DNA of 32,950 nucleotides from Bradyrhizobium genomosp. I (2014) (GTDB taxonomy: Bacteria > Pseudomonadota > Alphaproteobacteria > Rhizobiales > Xanthobacteraceae), in NCBI RefSeq assembly GCF_000261685.1, contig NZ_AJQE01000154.1:1-32950 (forward strand). Reading direction: 5' to 3'. The position numbers and the translations under genes were made by a program. Positions within the stretch are counted from its first letter, which is position 1, and every line of letters begins with the position of its first letter. Shown here piece after piece: positions 22,377-31,229 of this stretch. Below the pieces are notes generated by a model, which saw only the letters and a program-made list of their open reading frames with translations, made no database searches and was not told where the DNA came from.

Positions 22377-23144
22377 GTGCTGGAAGTGAACGGGCTGGTG
22401 AAGCGGTTTGGCGGCTTCACCGCCGTGAACAACGTGTCGTTCCGGGTCGACCAGGGCGAAATCCTCGGTCTGATCGGCCCCAACGGCTCGGGCAAGAGCA
22501 CGATCTTCAACATGCTCTCCGGCACGCTGGCGCCGACATCAGGATCGATCCTGTTCGCCGGGCATGAGATCGCAGGCCTCGCGCCGCACCGGATCATCAA
22601 CAGCGGCATCGGCCGCACCTTCCAGATCCCGCGCCCCTTCCGCCGCCTGAGCATTTTCGAGAACGTCGCGCTCGCCGGCTTCTACGGCCAGGGCCGCCCC
22701 AGCCGGGTTAGAGCCGAGGAGGCGGCCGAACGCTCGCTCGCGATGGTCGGCCTGCCGACCGATCGCCACGCCAGCGTCGATGGCCTCGGCGCGGCCGGCC
22801 TGAAGAAGCTCGAGCTCGCGAAGGCGCTCGCCACCGCGCCAAAGCTGCTGCTCGCCGACGAGAGCCTCGGCGGTCTCGACGAGGCCGAGATGGATCAGGC
22901 CGCGGACATGCTGCGCAACATCCGCGACGAGCTCGGCATCACCATCATCTGGGTCGAGCACATCATGGGCGTGTTGATGCGCGTCGTCGACCGCGTCATG
23001 GTGCTCGATCACGGCGAGAAGATCTCGGAAGGCCTGCCGAGCGCGGTCGCCGGCGATCCGCGCGTCATCGAGGTCTATCTCGGCACCGATGCCGAGACCA
23101 CGCAGGCCGCGGCCGCCGAAGCGCGCCGCCGCGCGGGAGGCTAG
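22377..23144 (+). CDS. livG: Branched-chain amino acid-type ABC ATPase (LivG)
   Basis: This 255-residue ATP-binding subunit sits on the cytoplasmic face and drives import with LivF. Walker A is GPNGSGKST (about 38-46). GIGRTFQIPRPFRRLSIFENV is the LivG-type Q-loop block. Walker B reads KLLLADESLGGLD, with ADE instead of LDEP. The signature region is GAAGLKKLELAKALA rather than LSGGQ. The His switch is WVEH near residue 198. The start is GTG at 22377, 15 nt after livK, with GGAG about 9 nt upstream. The altered signature resembles a LivG subtype rather than an inactive protein, since LivF next door is canonical. Confidence 0.9.
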   Translation: MLEVNGLVKRFGGFTAVNNVSFRVDQGEILGLIGPNGSGKSTIFNMLSGTLAPTSGSILFAGHEIAGLAPHRIINSGIGRTFQIPRPFRRLSIFENVALAGFYGQGRPSRVRAEEAAERSLAMVGLPTDRHASVDGLGAAGLKKLELAKALATAPKLLLADESLGGLDEAEMDQAADMLRNIRDELGITIIWVEHIMGVLMRVVDRVMVLDHGEKISEGLPSAVAGDPRVIEVYLGTDAETTQAAAAEARRRAGG

Positions 23145-23147
23145 CCG

Positions 23148-23852
23148 ATGCTGGAGCTTCGCGCCGTCAATGCCGGCTATGGCACCTTCCAGGCGCTGTT
23201 CGACGTCAATCTCGACGTGAAGGCCGGAGAAGCCGTCGGCGTCATCGGCCCGAACGGCGCCGGCAAGACGACCCTGATGCGCGTCATCTCCGGCCTGATC
23301 CGCCCCTCGCGCGGCTCGGTCCGGATGGAGGGTATCGACGTCATGGCCACGCCGGCGCACAAGATCGTCAGCCTCGGCATTGCGCACGTTCCGGAGAACC
23401 GGCGGCTGTTTCCGCGGCTCTCGGTCGACGACAATCTCAAGATGGGCGCCTTCATGAAGGAAGCGCGCGGGCACTATGCCGAGCGGCTCGAGGTCGTGTT
23501 CGACCTGTTTCCGCGCCTGAAGGAGCGCCGCCACCAGATGGCTGGAACCATGTCCGGCGGCGAGCAGCAGATGTGCGCGATCGGCCGGGCGCTGATGTCC
23601 AATCCAAAGCTCCTGCTGCTCGACGAGCCCTCGGCCGGGCTGGCGCCGGTCGTGGTGCAGCAAGTGTTCGAGCTCGTGAAGCGGATCCGTGCCAGCGGGC
23701 TGACCGTGCTGATCGTCGAGCAGAGCGTGCAGCAGGTCCTGAAGGTGGTCGACCGCGCCTATCTGATCGAGGCGGGCGCGATCCGCGCGTCCGGCACCTC
23801 GGCCGAGATGCTGGCGAGCGACACGGTCAAGGAAGCGTATCTCGGGGTGTGA
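23148..23852 (+). CDS. livF: Branched-chain amino acid-type ABC ATPase (LivF)
   Basis: This is the 234-residue second ATPase subunit of the importer. Walker A is GPNGAGKTT (about 37-45), GIAHVPENRRLFPRLSV is the LivF Q-loop block, the signature is MSGGEQQM, and Walker B is LLLLDEPSAGL, all canonical. VEQSVQQVL follows as the switch region, with Q where LivG has H, as is usual for LivF. The ATG at 23148 lies 3 nt after the livG stop, with GGGAGG 6 nt upstream. It is tightly coupled within the operon. Confidence 0.95.
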   Translation: MLELRAVNAGYGTFQALFDVNLDVKAGEAVGVIGPNGAGKTTLMRVISGLIRPSRGSVRMEGIDVMATPAHKIVSLGIAHVPENRRLFPRLSVDDNLKMGAFMKEARGHYAERLEVVFDLFPRLKERRHQMAGTMSGGEQQMCAIGRALMSNPKLLLLDEPSAGLAPVVVQQVFELVKRIRASGLTVLIVEQSVQQVLKVVDRAYLIEAGAIRASGTSAEMLASDTVKEAYLGV

Positions 23853-23858
23853 GGGGGC

Positions 23859-24740
23859 ATGCAGGCATTTCTGGACATCTTCGACATTTATCTGCTGGAG
23901 GCCGTGATCAACGGCATCCTGCTCGGCGGCGTGCTGGCGCTGCTCGCGCTTGGCCTCAACCTGATCTTCGGCGTCATCGACGTCACCTGGATCTGCTACG
24001 CCGAGCTCGTGATGATCGGCATGTACGCCATGTACTTCATGGTGCAGTATTACGGCGTCAGCTATTTCGTCGCCGCACCGCTCACCATCCTGCTGGTGGC
24101 CGTTCTCGGCGCGGCGCTGCACTATCTCGTGATCGCGCCGCTGCTGACCGCGCCGCCGATCAACCAGTTGCTCGCGACCGGCGGGGTGCTGTTCGTGCTC
24201 CAGAGCTTTGCCACCGTCGCCTTCGGCATCGACTTCCGAAATCTCGGCATCCGCCTGCCGGTGCTCGCCTTCGGCGACATGAACTTCAGCTACGCACGGC
24301 TGCTATCGTTCGTGGCGGCGCTGGTCGGCATGGTCGCCGTCTATCTGTTCATGACGCGCACCTTCACCGGCACCGCGATCCGCGCCATCTCGCAGGACCG
24401 GCAGATCATGGCCTTGATGGGCGTCGATGCCAGGCGGATCTATCTCATCACCTCGGCGCTGGGCGGCGCGTTGGCCGGGCTCGCCGCCTGCCTCCTGGTG
24501 CTGCAATATGACGTTCACCCCTTCGTCGGCCTGTCCTTTGGGCCGATCACCTTCCTGATCTGCGTGCTCGGGGGCCTCGGCAACTTCATCGGCGGCTTCA
24601 TCGCCGCCTTCGTGTTCGCCGAGATCATCTCGCTCGGCGGGCTGTTCTCCGATCTCGAATGGGGCTATGTGCTCGCCTTCGCCTTCTTCATCGTCATGAT
24701 GTTCATCCGGCCCGCGGGCCTGCTTGCGAGGCGCCGATGA
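23859..24740 (+). CDS. livH: Branched-chain amino acid-type ABC permease (LivH)
   Basis: This 293-residue inner-membrane permease pairs with LivM to form the translocation pore. About eight hydrophobic helices are apparent. The opening AVINGILLGGVLALLALGLNLIFGVIDV is typical of LivH, and the ATPase-contact loop GTAIRAISQDRQIMALMGVD near residue 170 is well conserved. The ATG lies 6 nt after livF with GAGGGGG immediately upstream. Its TGA overlaps the livM ATG (ATGA), giving translational coupling. Confidence 0.94.
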   Translation: MQAFLDIFDIYLLEAVINGILLGGVLALLALGLNLIFGVIDVTWICYAELVMIGMYAMYFMVQYYGVSYFVAAPLTILLVAVLGAALHYLVIAPLLTAPPINQLLATGGVLFVLQSFATVAFGIDFRNLGIRLPVLAFGDMNFSYARLLSFVAALVGMVAVYLFMTRTFTGTAIRAISQDRQIMALMGVDARRIYLITSALGGALAGLAACLLVLQYDVHPFVGLSFGPITFLICVLGGLGNFIGGFIAAFVFAEIISLGGLFSDLEWGYVLAFAFFIVMMFIRPAGLLARRR

Positions 24741-25756
24741 TGGGGCAGGGGCGGCTTGCAGCCTGGGGAACAGGCCTGGCGGCGCTGATCGCGCTGCCCT
24801 TCGTCTATCGCGATCCCTATCATCTGCACATTCTGGTCCTGATCCTGATCTGGTCGTTTGCCTACACCTCCTGGTCGATGATGGGGCGGTTTGGCCTCGT
24901 TTCGCTCGGCCATGGCGGCTTCATGGGGATCGGGGCCTATGTCACAGCGCTGCTCTGGAATCATCTCGGCCTGTCGCCCTGGATCGGCATTCCCGTCAGC
25001 ATGGTTGCGGCAGGCATCCTGGCACTGATCGTCGGCTATCCCTGCTTCCGCTTCCGCATCACCGGGCACTATTTCGTGCTGGTGACGCTGGCGCTGTCAG
25101 GCATCGTGCTCCAGGTCATCACCGCGACGCGCGACTACACCGGCGGCTCGCTGGGCTACACGCCGAACCGGACTTCTGGCAACAAGCTGCTGGCGCTGCA
25201 ATTCGATGACAAGACGACCTGGTACCTGATCGCGCTCGGAATCTGGCTTTTCGGCATCGTGGTCTGGCACTGGGTCGATCGCAGCATGGCTCGCTATGCG
25301 CTGGAGGCGATCTCGGAGGACGAGGACGCCGCTGCCGCGGCCGGCGTCGATGTCACGGCGGAGAAGCTGAAGATCACGCTGCTCAGCGCGCTGATGACGG
25401 CGCTCGCCGGCGCGATCTACTGCCAGTACCAGATGTTCATCACGCCGGACACCGTCAGCGGCATCGCGGTGTCGCTCCAGATGGTGTTCGCTGCCATCGT
25501 CGGCGGCCTGTTCGTCTCGCTCGGCCCGACCGTCGGCGCCATCATCACCATTCTGCTCGCCGAGACCTTGCGCATCGGCTTTGGCACCAGGGCGGTCGGC
25601 TGGGACAACCTCGTCTACGGCGTGCTGCTCGTGCTTTTCATCATATTCCTTCCCAAGGGCATCCTTGGTAGCTTGCTCGACCGATTGAAGCCGCAACGCA
25701 AGGTGCCCCGCGCTCATGAGCAAGAAGCCGTCCAAATCGCTCGCCCAGGAACTTGA
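24737..25756 (+). CDS. livM: Branched-chain amino acid-type ABC permease (LivM)
   Basis: This is the 339-residue second permease of the importer. Helices are separated by conserved blocks: FGLVSLGHGGFMGIGAY near residue 54, the ATPase-contact loop ARYALEAISEDEDAAAAAGVDV near 185, and MVFAAIVGGLFVSLGPTVGAI near 250. The C-terminal tail is polar (about 25 residues). The ATG at 24737 overlaps the livH stop, with GAGG 5 nt upstream; ATG 24740 is the alternative. Its last 41 nt overlap the start of the polyphosphate kinase gene in another frame. Confidence 0.93.
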   Translation: MMGQGRLAAWGTGLAALIALPFVYRDPYHLHILVLILIWSFAYTSWSMMGRFGLVSLGHGGFMGIGAYVTALLWNHLGLSPWIGIPVSMVAAGILALIVGYPCFRFRITGHYFVLVTLALSGIVLQVITATRDYTGGSLGYTPNRTSGNKLLALQFDDKTTWYLIALGIWLFGIVVWHWVDRSMARYALEAISEDEDAAAAAGVDVTAEKLKITLLSALMTALAGAIYCQYQMFITPDTVSGIAVSLQMVFAAIVGGLFVSLGPTVGAIITILLAETLRIGFGTRAVGWDNLVYGVLLVLFIIFLPKGILGSLLDRLKPQRKVPRAHEQEAVQIARPGT

Positions 25757-26633
25757 CCGCTATATCACGCCATTTCGCCACGATGGTTCAGGCAAGTTTC
25801 ATCTCAAGGACCACAAGACCGACGAAAGGGGCGATCTCGACAAGGAGAAGGCGCTGGCGATCCTCGACTCGAACAAGAAGCGGCTGATCGAGTTTCAGGA
25901 GAAGCTTTACGCGCAGGACCGCTGGTCGCTCCTGATCGTGTTCCAGGCGATGGACGCCGGCGGCAAGGACTCTGCGATCAAGGCGATCTTCGAGGGCATC
26001 AATCCGCAGGGCTGCGAGGTTCATGCCTTCAAGGCACCGAGCAGCAAGGAGCTCGATCATGACTTCCTCTGGCGCCATATGATCGCACTGCCCGAGCGCG
26101 GGCGCATCGGCATCTTCAACCGCTCCCACTACGAGGAATGCCTGGTGACGCGCGTGCACCCGGAGATTCTCGCCAAGGAGAAGCTGCCGCAAAGGCTCGT
26201 GACCAAGCACATCTGGAGGGAGCGGTTCGAGGACATCTCGGCCTTCGAGCGCTATCTCTGCCGCAACGGCACCGTGGTGCTGAAATTCTTCCTCAACGTC
26301 TCCAGGGAGGAGCAGCGCAAGCGCTTTCTCGAGCGGCTGGAGGATCCGGCCAAGCAGTGGAAGTTCTCCATGGACGACATCAGGGAGCGCGCGCTGTGGC
26401 CGCGCTACCAGGCGGTCTATCAGGACATTGTCCGCCACACCGCCACGCCCCACGCGCCCTGGTACGTCGTGCCCGCCGACCATAAATGGTTCGCCCGCGT
26501 CGTCATCGGCTCGGTGATCAACGCGGCGCTCGAAAAGCTCGACTTGCGCTTCCCCCGCGCCGACAAGGCTTCTCTGGAAGAGTTCAAGCAGGTGCGCCAG
26601 GCGCTGGAACGCGAAGGAAAGGGAAAGCGGTGA
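25716..26633 (+). CDS. ppk2: Polyphosphate kinase 2 family protein
   Basis: This 305-residue cytoplasmic enzyme uses polyphosphate to phosphorylate nucleotides, or the reverse. Walker A is MDAGGKDS (79-86), Walker B is IGIFNRSHYEE (131-141), and the lid region with RFLERLEDPAKQWKFSMDD lies near residue 205. The N in FNRSHYEE, followed by VTRVHPE, recalls PPK2 members that act on AMP and ADP (class III), but the class cannot be fixed by eye. The ATG at 25716 lies inside livM with no strong Shine-Dalgarno, so translation is probably coupled to livM. This ties phosphate-based nucleotide recycling to a transporter operon. No other start gives a better family N-terminus. Confidence 0.92.
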   Translation: MSKKPSKSLAQELDRYITPFRHDGSGKFHLKDHKTDERGDLDKEKALAILDSNKKRLIEFQEKLYAQDRWSLLIVFQAMDAGGKDSAIKAIFEGINPQGCEVHAFKAPSSKELDHDFLWRHMIALPERGRIGIFNRSHYEECLVTRVHPEILAKEKLPQRLVTKHIWRERFEDISAFERYLCRNGTVVLKFFLNVSREEQRKRFLERLEDPAKQWKFSMDDIRERALWPRYQAVYQDIVRHTATPHAPWYVVPADHKWFARVVIGSVINAALEKLDLRFPRADKASLEEFKQVRQALEREGKGKR

Positions 26634-26725
26634 GGCGGCCCGTGGCTCGATGCCGGGCTTTGACCGGGAGCGAAATTGCTCTACCCTCGATCCGCCGCGC
26701 ACCGTCTCCGGAATCGAGGTTTGCC

Positions 26726-27001
26726 GTGTTGAAGTCAGTTCTCGCAGTGTCCGTGCTTGGCGTGTCCCTTGCTGCGTTCGCGATGAGGGCACCCGCGTGC
26801 GCCCAGACCTACGACCCCCGCGCGCCGGTCTGCCTACACGTCTTCGGCGAGCTTGAGGGCGAGCGGATGGATTGCATCTTTCCCTCCTTCGCCCAGTGCC
26901 AGGCCGCTGCGTCGGGGCGACCGGCGACCTGCCTGACGAATCCGTATTTCGCGCAGGCCTCCGAAGTGCGGCCGGCGAGAACCGGCAGGCGTGTCCGCTG
27001 A
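26726..27001 (+). CDS. Small secreted DUF3551-like protein
   Basis: This is a 91-residue protein with a signal peptide (about 1-27, ending APACAQ). Four cysteines lie in the mature part, in the pattern VCLHV, MDCIFPS, QCQAAASG, TCLTNP. The order C-xn-C-F-xn-QC-xn-SG-xn-C-xx-NP matches the DUF3551 family, which is numerous in Bradyrhizobium and has no known function. The start is GTG at 26726 with GAGG 6 nt upstream; longer frames upstream lack any support. It is convergent with the metallo-beta-lactamase-fold gene, ending 9 nt before it. Confidence 0.75.
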   Translation: MLKSVLAVSVLGVSLAAFAMRAPACAQTYDPRAPVCLHVFGELEGERMDCIFPSFAQCQAAASGRPATCLTNPYFAQASEVRPARTGRRVR

Positions 27002-27010
27002 GCTGATTGC

Positions 27011-27895
27011 TCAATATCCGCGAGCCCACCAGTAGCAGAAGCGCTCCACATTGGCGGGAAGGCCGGTCTCGTAGTTCGTCCATTTGGCGTATTTCGGCAG
27101 CTTCACGTCCTTCATCGCGGTGTCGAAGCACGTGCCGGCGTCCGCCGCCTTCTTCACCTCGGCGGAGAGATCCTCCATGTAGGCGATGTCGTCCTCGACG
27201 TCCTTCTTGGTGCCCAAGCGGCCGCCGGCATAGGGATGGCCGGGGATCATCCGCTCCCAGTCGAGCGAGGCGAGCTTCTTCAGCGAGGCGATATATTCCA
27301 GCGGCGAAGCGTTGTCGGGGATGTTGCGAAACTGGACCTGCTCGATCGGCGCGAAGTCGACCACGAAGACGAGCTTTTGCTTCGGCAGCCGCATCACCAG
27401 CGAATTGTCGGAATGGTTACGGCCGACATAGTTCAGCTCCAGCGTGGTGCCGCCGAGCGTGATGCTCTTCCTGTCATCTACCACCTGATCCGGCATCACG
27501 ACGTCCGCGAGCAGGGATTTCTGCTTCTTCAGCTCGAGCAGGCGCTCCCTGGTTCGCCGGTGCGCGATGAAAGTCGCGCCGAGATCCTTGAAGGGCTGGC
27601 CGCCGGCGATGTGATCGTAGTGATGGTGGCTGTAGATGACGTATTTGATCGGCTTGTCGGTGACCGCCTTGATCGCGTCGATATAGGGCTTGGCGGGACG
27701 CAAATAGGAGATCGGATCGGTCGCGATCACGCCTTGCGGCGTCACCACGAACATCGCCTGATGGCCGCCATAGCGGAAGATGTAGACGTTGTCGGTGCCG
27801 TCGACCTTCCTGGTGGACGTCTGCGGCGCGTTCTGTGCGAATGCCGATCCGGTGACGAGGACGGCGAGCATGGCGATGCAAAATGGTGCTTTCAT
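27011..27895 (-). CDS. Secreted metallo-beta-lactamase-fold hydrolase
   Basis: This is a 294-residue protein with a signal peptide (about 1-20, ending GSAFA). The zinc-binding motif HHHYDH (90-95, an HxHxDH) lies in VIYSHHHYDHIAGG. A later conserved His is in GRNHSDNS, the bridging Asp in VFVVDFAP, and the last His in IPGHPYAGG. This is the MBL hydrolase fold. Family members include beta-lactamases, quinoprotein relay proteins and lactonases, so the reaction is not assigned. The ATG at 27895 has a weak GGAA about 9 nt upstream. No partner genes suggest a pathway. Confidence 0.88.
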   Translation of the reverse strand: MKAPFCIAMLAVLVTGSAFAQNAPQTSTRKVDGTDNVYIFRYGGHQAMFVVTPQGVIATDPISYLRPAKPYIDAIKAVTDKPIKYVIYSHHHYDHIAGGQPFKDLGATFIAHRRTRERLLELKKQKSLLADVVMPDQVVDDRKSITLGGTTLELNYVGRNHSDNSLVMRLPKQKLVFVVDFAPIEQVQFRNIPDNASPLEYIASLKKLASLDWERMIPGHPYAGGRLGTKKDVEDDIAYMEDLSAEVKKAADAGTCFDTAMKDVKLPKYAKWTNYETGLPANVERFCYWWARGY

Positions 27896-28610
27896 CTCTG
27901 GCTTTCCGGAAGGGAACGAGGGCGACAGAGGCGATATCCCTTCGATACAAACGCTGCCGTCAGGGACTTATTCCGCCGCCGTTACGGGGCCAATCTGTCG
28001 CGGGAACGGTGCGGAACGCGTCTTTAATTGTGATTTCGAAGCCTTTGATCCGGCTTGACAGTTTTATGTCGCAGGAGGACCATGGCAGGGGTCGCAAGCA
28101 AGCGACACGCAACGTCCATCTCATGAGCAAGGGGAGGTCTATGACGCCACCTCCGCAAATCCAGCCGCGTTAATTGCGATGGAGCTCGTTCGGACTATCG
28201 CATAGCGGCGGAAACCGCGAACGGCACGCCGGGACAAGGTTTAGCGGGCCGCATCAGTGAGGCAAGGCCCCTACCTTCCCGGCGCTGTATTTTGCATCAT
28301 GTCGATCGCGTCGGATGGCCGTGACGAGGCCGTCGCGATGAAGACATATGACATTCTGCTTTTCTGCCGTCTTCCTCCTCGCCGTCGGTTCGCAACGACG
28401 GGAGAGGTTTTTGCGCGCACGGGGCCTGAAGGCGTTTCGCTGAGGGCGGCTCCTGATCCTGCGTTGCGGCAAATGCCAAGAGAATGTCGCCTCAAAGGCC
28501 AACTTCCGACACAGGCTGGAGGCGAATAGCAGCAATCCGACATGACGCATGCGCTTCGGCGGTGACGGTCCCGACGCCGCCGGCGCATTTCATTTTTTCA
28601 GGGAATCCTC
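27896..28610. other. 715-nt gene-free region before mscS
   Basis: No gene is supported here. The longest frames (28257-28529 plus, 28254-28550 minus) overlap each other and have no ribosome-binding site or recognisable domain. A 6-bp hairpin CCGTCG/CGACGG is at 28382-28401. The stretch from about 28440 to 28545 (TTGCGGCAAATGCCAAGAGA and onward) reads like a recurring intergenic element, from memory only. Promoters for the MBL gene (minus) and mscS (plus) should lie at the two ends. Confidence 0.3.
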
Positions 28611-30950
28611 GTGTCGCATAAGCTGGCCGCGGCGCTCCTCGCTGCTCTCTTCCTCACCATTCCATCTTCCTCCGGCGCCCGTGCCGAGCCGCCTCCGCCG
28701 CCGGCCAATAGCGCTGCCACACTGTCGCCCGACCAGGCGAAGCGCGCCCTGGAAACCCTCCAGGACGACAAGAAGCGTGCGCAGATGATCGATACGCTGC
28801 GCGCAATCGCGAATGTATCAGGTCAGCAGCAGGCTGCAGCCGCCGCGCCCGAGCAGAAATCGCCGATCCCGCTCGCGGCCGACGGTCTCGGCGCGCAGCT
28901 CCTGCTCACGGTGTCGGAAGAGATCGGGGCGATCTCGAGCGAGATCGCCAGCATGGCGCGAACACTCACGCATTTTCCGGCGTTCTATTACTGGTTCCTG
29001 CGGACCGCGAACGATCCCGCCGCCTACAACCTCCTGATCGAGATCGCCTGGAAGCTGGCGCTGGTCCTCGGCTGCGCCCTTGCAGCCGAGTGGGTGATCT
29101 TTCGCCTGATCCGGCGTCCGGTCGTGTTCCTGGAAGGACGCGTGCCGCAAACCGCGCAGCTGCCGGCCGAGATGCTTCCCATCGCCGACCCGCCGTCATC
29201 GGTGGTCGATGTCACGCCCGCACCCGAGCTGAGCAAGCGCCGTCACAGCCTTGCGCGGGTCTGGCAGGTCCTGCTGCGGCTGCCCTTCGTGGTGGGACGC
29301 CTCGTGCTCGAACTGCTGCCGGTGGTCGTCTTCGTCGGCGCCGCCACGGCGCTGCTCGGGACGGAGATCGGCGAGCCCACGACCGTCCGCCTCGTGATCC
29401 TCGCAGTCGTCAACGCCTATGCGTTCTCGCGCGGGCTCATCTGCATGGTCCGGGCGCTGGCAGGGCCGTTCGGCCTGTTCCCGGTGCGCGCGGAAACCGC
29501 CGCCTATATCGAGATCTGGGCGCGCCGCATCGTCGGCGTCGGCGTCTCCGGCATCGCCTTCGCCAACGTGGCGCTGCTGCTCGGCCTGCATCGTGCCGGT
29601 TACGCCGCGCTGCTGCGCATGGTGATGCTGGTCGTGCACCTCTTCATCGTCGTCATCATCCTGCAATGCCGCCGCCAGGTCGCCGAGGCCATCCGCGCGC
29701 CGGCCGAGCGGCAAGGGATTGCGGCCCGCCTGCGGAACCGGATCGCCGGCGGCTGGCATTATCTTGCCATCGCGCTCGACCTTGCGCTCTGGGCGGTGTG
29801 GGCGCTCAACATCCGCAACGGCTATTCGCTTCTGCTGCAATATTTCGTCGGCACCATAGCGGTGGCGCTGGTCACGCGCGTCGTCATCATGGTGACGCTG
29901 GGCCTGATCGACCGCGGCTTCCGCATCAAGCCGGAGATCCTCCAGCGCTTTCCGGGCCTCGAGGTCCGCGCCAATCGCTATCTTCCGCTGCTGCGCAAGA
30001 TCGTATCCAGCGTGATCGCCTTCATCGGCTTCGTCGCCGTGCTCGAAGTCTGGGGCGTGGACGCCATCGTCTGGTTCTATGGCGGCCAGATCGGCAGCCG
30101 GCTGATCTCGGCCGTGGTGACGATCGGCCTCGCCTCGTTCATCGCAGCGGCGATCTGGGAAGCCAGCAATGCGCTCCTGGACCGCCAGATCAATACGCTG
30201 TCCCGGGACGGCCATTATGCCCGCGCCGCGCGTCTGCGTACGTTTCAGCCGATGCTGCGCACGGCGCTGCTTTGCCTGATCGCCGCCGTCGTCGGCCTCA
30301 CTGCGCTCAGCGAGATCGGCGTCAATGTCGCGCCGCTGCTCGCGGGCGCCGGCATCGTCGGCATCGCCATCGGCTTCGGTTCGCAGAAACTGGTGCAGGA
30401 TCTCATCACCGGCCTGTTCCTGCTGCTGGAAAACACGGTTCAGGTCGGTGACAATGTCAGCGTCTCGGGGCTGTCGGGCGTCGTGGAAAACGTCTCGATC
30501 CGGACCATCCGCCTGCGCGCCGGTGACGGCGCCGTGCACATCGTGCCGTTCAGCGCGGTCACGACCATCACCAATGCCAGCCGCGGCGCCGGCAACGCCT
30601 CGGTCAGCGTCAACGTCGCCTATAAGGAAGACACCGACCGCGCCGGCCAGATCCTCAAGGAGATCGTCGACGAGATGCGCCGCGAGCCGGAATTCCGCGC
30701 GCTGATCCGCGGCGACCTCGACCTGTGGGGCGTCGACAAGGTCGACGGTGCGATGGTGTCGATCGTCGGCCAGATCCGCTGCACCGAGGCCGGGCGTTGG
30801 CCGGTCCAGCGCGAATTCAACCGGCGCATGAAGCTGCGCTTCCAGCAGAACGGTATCGAGGTCGCATCCGCCACCCAGACCATTTTGATGCACATCGCGC
30901 CACCGGCGGATAGCGCGGCCAATCTGGCGCCGCGGCGGGCAGTCGGATAG
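28611..30950 (+). CDS. Large MscS-family mechanosensitive channel
   Basis: This is a 779-residue inner-membrane protein. A signal peptide (about 1-25) and a Pro/Ala-rich and helical periplasmic part (about 26-140) precede about nine or ten hydrophobic helices (about 140-600). The MscS core follows near residue 570: the pore helix APLLAGAGIVGIAIGFGSQ, QDLITGLFLLLENTVQVGD, then the beta domain with VEDVS-like VVENVSIRTIRLR and the VPFSAVTTITNASRG block. Length places it with the long MscM/YbdG-YnaI-type channels rather than the 286-residue MscS. In the family these open under membrane tension and release solutes on osmotic downshock. The start is GTG at 28611 with AGGGA 6 nt upstream. Confidence 0.92.
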   Translation: MSHKLAAALLAALFLTIPSSSGARAEPPPPPANSAATLSPDQAKRALETLQDDKKRAQMIDTLRAIANVSGQQQAAAAAPEQKSPIPLAADGLGAQLLLTVSEEIGAISSEIASMARTLTHFPAFYYWFLRTANDPAAYNLLIEIAWKLALVLGCALAAEWVIFRLIRRPVVFLEGRVPQTAQLPAEMLPIADPPSSVVDVTPAPELSKRRHSLARVWQVLLRLPFVVGRLVLELLPVVVFVGAATALLGTEIGEPTTVRLVILAVVNAYAFSRGLICMVRALAGPFGLFPVRAETAAYIEIWARRIVGVGVSGIAFANVALLLGLHRAGYAALLRMVMLVVHLFIVVIILQCRRQVAEAIRAPAERQGIAARLRNRIAGGWHYLAIALDLALWAVWALNIRNGYSLLLQYFVGTIAVALVTRVVIMVTLGLIDRGFRIKPEILQRFPGLEVRANRYLPLLRKIVSSVIAFIGFVAVLEVWGVDAIVWFYGGQIGSRLISAVVTIGLASFIAAAIWEASNALLDRQINTLSRDGHYARAARLRTFQPMLRTALLCLIAAVVGLTALSEIGVNVAPLLAGAGIVGIAIGFGSQKLVQDLITGLFLLLENTVQVGDNVSVSGLSGVVENVSIRTIRLRAGDGAVHIVPFSAVTTITNASRGAGNASVSVNVAYKEDTDRAGQILKEIVDEMRREPEFRALIRGDLDLWGVDKVDGAMVSIVGQIRCTEAGRWPVQREFNRRMKLRFQQNGIEVASATQTILMHIAPPADSAANLAPRRAVG

Positions 30951-31229
30951 TCCGCGCAGCCCAAACGATGCGCCGCCGGCGTGATCGGTACCTTCATGGT
31001 CCGCCCGGCGATGCGAAGCACGCCCGGAGACGTGCGTGCCGCGCTCCTCGCCATGAGGAGAGAGGTCCGTCTCGCCACGTTAACCTTTCCTCGCGCAACT
31101 GCCACTCGTTCGCGGCAATCTCGCTGCGGTGCGAGATGGCAATCGGCGCTCCAATGTCTGCGTCCTTGATCTGGATGACGCGCTGGCCGACAATGCGCGC
31201 GGTTCACTGTGAAGCTCTTGGGGGAATTC
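30951..31229. other. Intergenic region between mscS and the malic enzyme gene
   Basis: No gene is supported. A hairpin CTCCTC-GCCAT-GAGGAG (31044-31060) lies about 95 nt after mscS and may end its transcript. The malic enzyme promoter should lie downstream of it, but no clear sigma-70 boxes were recognised. Confidence 0.35.
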
